This document shows positions 34,412 through 34,906 of a stretch of DNA of 34,906 nt, in pieces. Source of the DNA: Nocardioides sp. (GTDB taxonomy: Bacteria > Actinomycetota > Actinomycetes > Propionibacteriales > Nocardioidaceae); assembly GCF_014360585.1 (NCBI RefSeq), contig NZ_JACIXG010000052.1, positions 1-34,906 on the forward strand. The letters are read 5' to 3'. The notes below the pieces were generated by a model. The model saw only the letters and a program-made list of their open reading frames with translations. It ran no database searches and had not been told where the DNA came from. Made by a program: the position numbers and the translations under genes. The number at the start of each line of letters is the position of its first letter. The stretch's first letter is position 1.

Positions 34412-34464
34412 ATATTTCTGAGACGGTTCGCGGCAGGCGGAAGCCGAACGTCCGGAACCGCTCC

Positions 34465-34470
34465 TAACGT
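34465..34470 (+). promoter_or_regulatory. Predicted -10 of leaderless VOC gene
   Basis: TAACGT ends 7 nt before the ATG at 34478, and no ribosome binding site is present. Confidence 0.5.
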
Positions 34471-34477
34471 CGAAGCC

Positions 34478-34834
34478 ATGGCTATCGCACGCAACCCGAA
34501 CCTCTGCATCGACTGTCCCGACCCGGTGGCCCTGGCCACCTTCTACGCCGACCTCCTCGGCTGGGAGGTGAAGGTCAACGACTCGGAGTGGGTGGAGGCC
34601 CACGGCAAGGACGGCAGCATCGCCTTCCAGGCCGTCGAGAACTACCGGGCCCCCGAGTGGCCTGGCCAGGACGTACCCCAGCAGACCCATCTCGACCTCG
34701 ACGTCGACGACCTCGATGTCGGCGAGAAGGCAGTCCTGGAGCTGGGCGCCACCAAGCACGAGGTCCAGCCCGGCGAGACCTTCCGCGTCTTCCTCGACCC
34801 CGCCGGCCACCCCTTCTGCCTCTGCCAGGCCTGA
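34478..34834 (+). CDS. VOC-family (glyoxalase-fold) protein
   Basis: A 118-residue protein of the vicinal oxygen chelate superfamily. The first module is LCIDCPDPVALATFYADLLG with WEVKV; the second starts with QQTHLDLDVDDLD and ends FRVFLDPAGHPFCLC, the closing signature of the group. It resembles the small actinobacterial subfamily often called glyoxalase-like or bleomycin-resistance-like. It is not closely similar to the other VOC protein at 5.2 kb. It is divergent from the TetR regulator and may share its operator. The substrate is unknown. Confidence 0.83.
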   Translation: MAIARNPNLCIDCPDPVALATFYADLLGWEVKVNDSEWVEAHGKDGSIAFQAVENYRAPEWPGQDVPQQTHLDLDVDDLDVGEKAVLELGATKHEVQPGETFRVFLDPAGHPFCLCQA

Positions 34835-34838
34835 CCCG

Positions 34839-34880
34839 GCCGAAGCGTCACCCGCGTCGGTCGAGACGTCACATACGCGA
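34839..34880. repeat. Two intergenic 21-bp repeat units
   Basis: 34839-34859 reads GCCGAAGCGTCACCCGCGTC plus G. 34860-34880 reads GTCGAGACGTCACATACGCG plus A. Both fit the consensus of the array inside the AtuA-like gene. They begin 4 bp after the VOC stop codon. Confidence 0.8.
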
Positions 34881-34884
34881 ATCG

Positions 34885-34906
34885 AGTTGGCACCAACGTG
34901 CCAACT
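34885..34906. terminator. Hairpin at window end
   Basis: AGTTGGCAC (34885-34893) and GTGCCAACT (34898-34906) pair perfectly around CAAC. It follows the VOC gene and may terminate it. The window ends here, so a T-tract or longer arms cannot be judged. Confidence 0.55.

Overview
The window is a chromosomal stretch from a very GC-rich actinobacterium. Codon third positions are almost all G or C, GTG and TTG starts are common, and coding is dense with many 4-bp stop/start overlaps. The gene set (MprA/MprB-like two-component system, SigE-type sigma factor, HelR/HelD, HxlR regulators, RDD proteins, a fadE-accA-accD-fadE-DUF1446 operon) suggests a Nocardioides-like member of the Propionibacteriales. 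That assignment is inference from gene style, not from a marker gene. I see no rRNA, tRNA, CRISPR array, transposase, integrase or phage gene.

Layout. 1-2400: a palindromic repeat, then a VWA (CoxE-type) protein and its MoxR AAA+ ATPase on the minus strand. 2.5-6.3 kb: a small exported protein, two tandem HxlR regulators, and divergent DUF899, VOC and PadR genes. 6.3-8.2 kb: a DrrAB-type ABC exporter behind a tandem-palindrome operator region probably read by the PadR protein. 8.2-11 kb: an MprAB-like two-component system and a lipoprotein. 11-13 kb: zwf and a small secreted protein. 13-17 kb: chorismate amination genes pabB, pabA and a PhzE-type fused synthase/amidotransferase. 17-18.9 kb: a sigma factor with a membrane partner, and a nucleotidyltransferase. 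18.9-25.2 kb: HelR, a crotonase, a PCMT-like methyltransferase, a YihY/BrkB membrane protein and two tandem RDD proteins. 25.3-34.4 kb: a seven-gene minus-strand operon (TetR, TIGR03084-type protein, AtuA/DUF1446, acyl-CoA dehydrogenase, carboxylase beta, carboxylase alpha, acyl-CoA dehydrogenase) for catabolism of a branched or otherwise unusual acyl-CoA. 34.4 kb to the end: a divergent VOC protein and a hairpin.

The most unusual signal is a set of three unrelated palindromic or repeat elements that lie in frame inside protein-coding genes. A 73-bp nested palindrome sits in pabB. A fragment of a dispersed GTCGAGACCAACAC-type element sits in the carboxylase alpha gene. A 115-bp inverted array of 21-bp units, encoding seven-residue repeats, sits between the two domains of the AtuA-like protein. 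Relatives of the last two occur outside genes in this same window. This resembles the in-frame palindromic elements known from Rickettsia, but in a high-GC actinobacterium.

A second pattern is leaderless expression: about ten genes have a TAnnnT-like -10 hexamer ending 6-7 nt before the start codon. For the PhzE-type gene this leaves no room for a trp attenuator.
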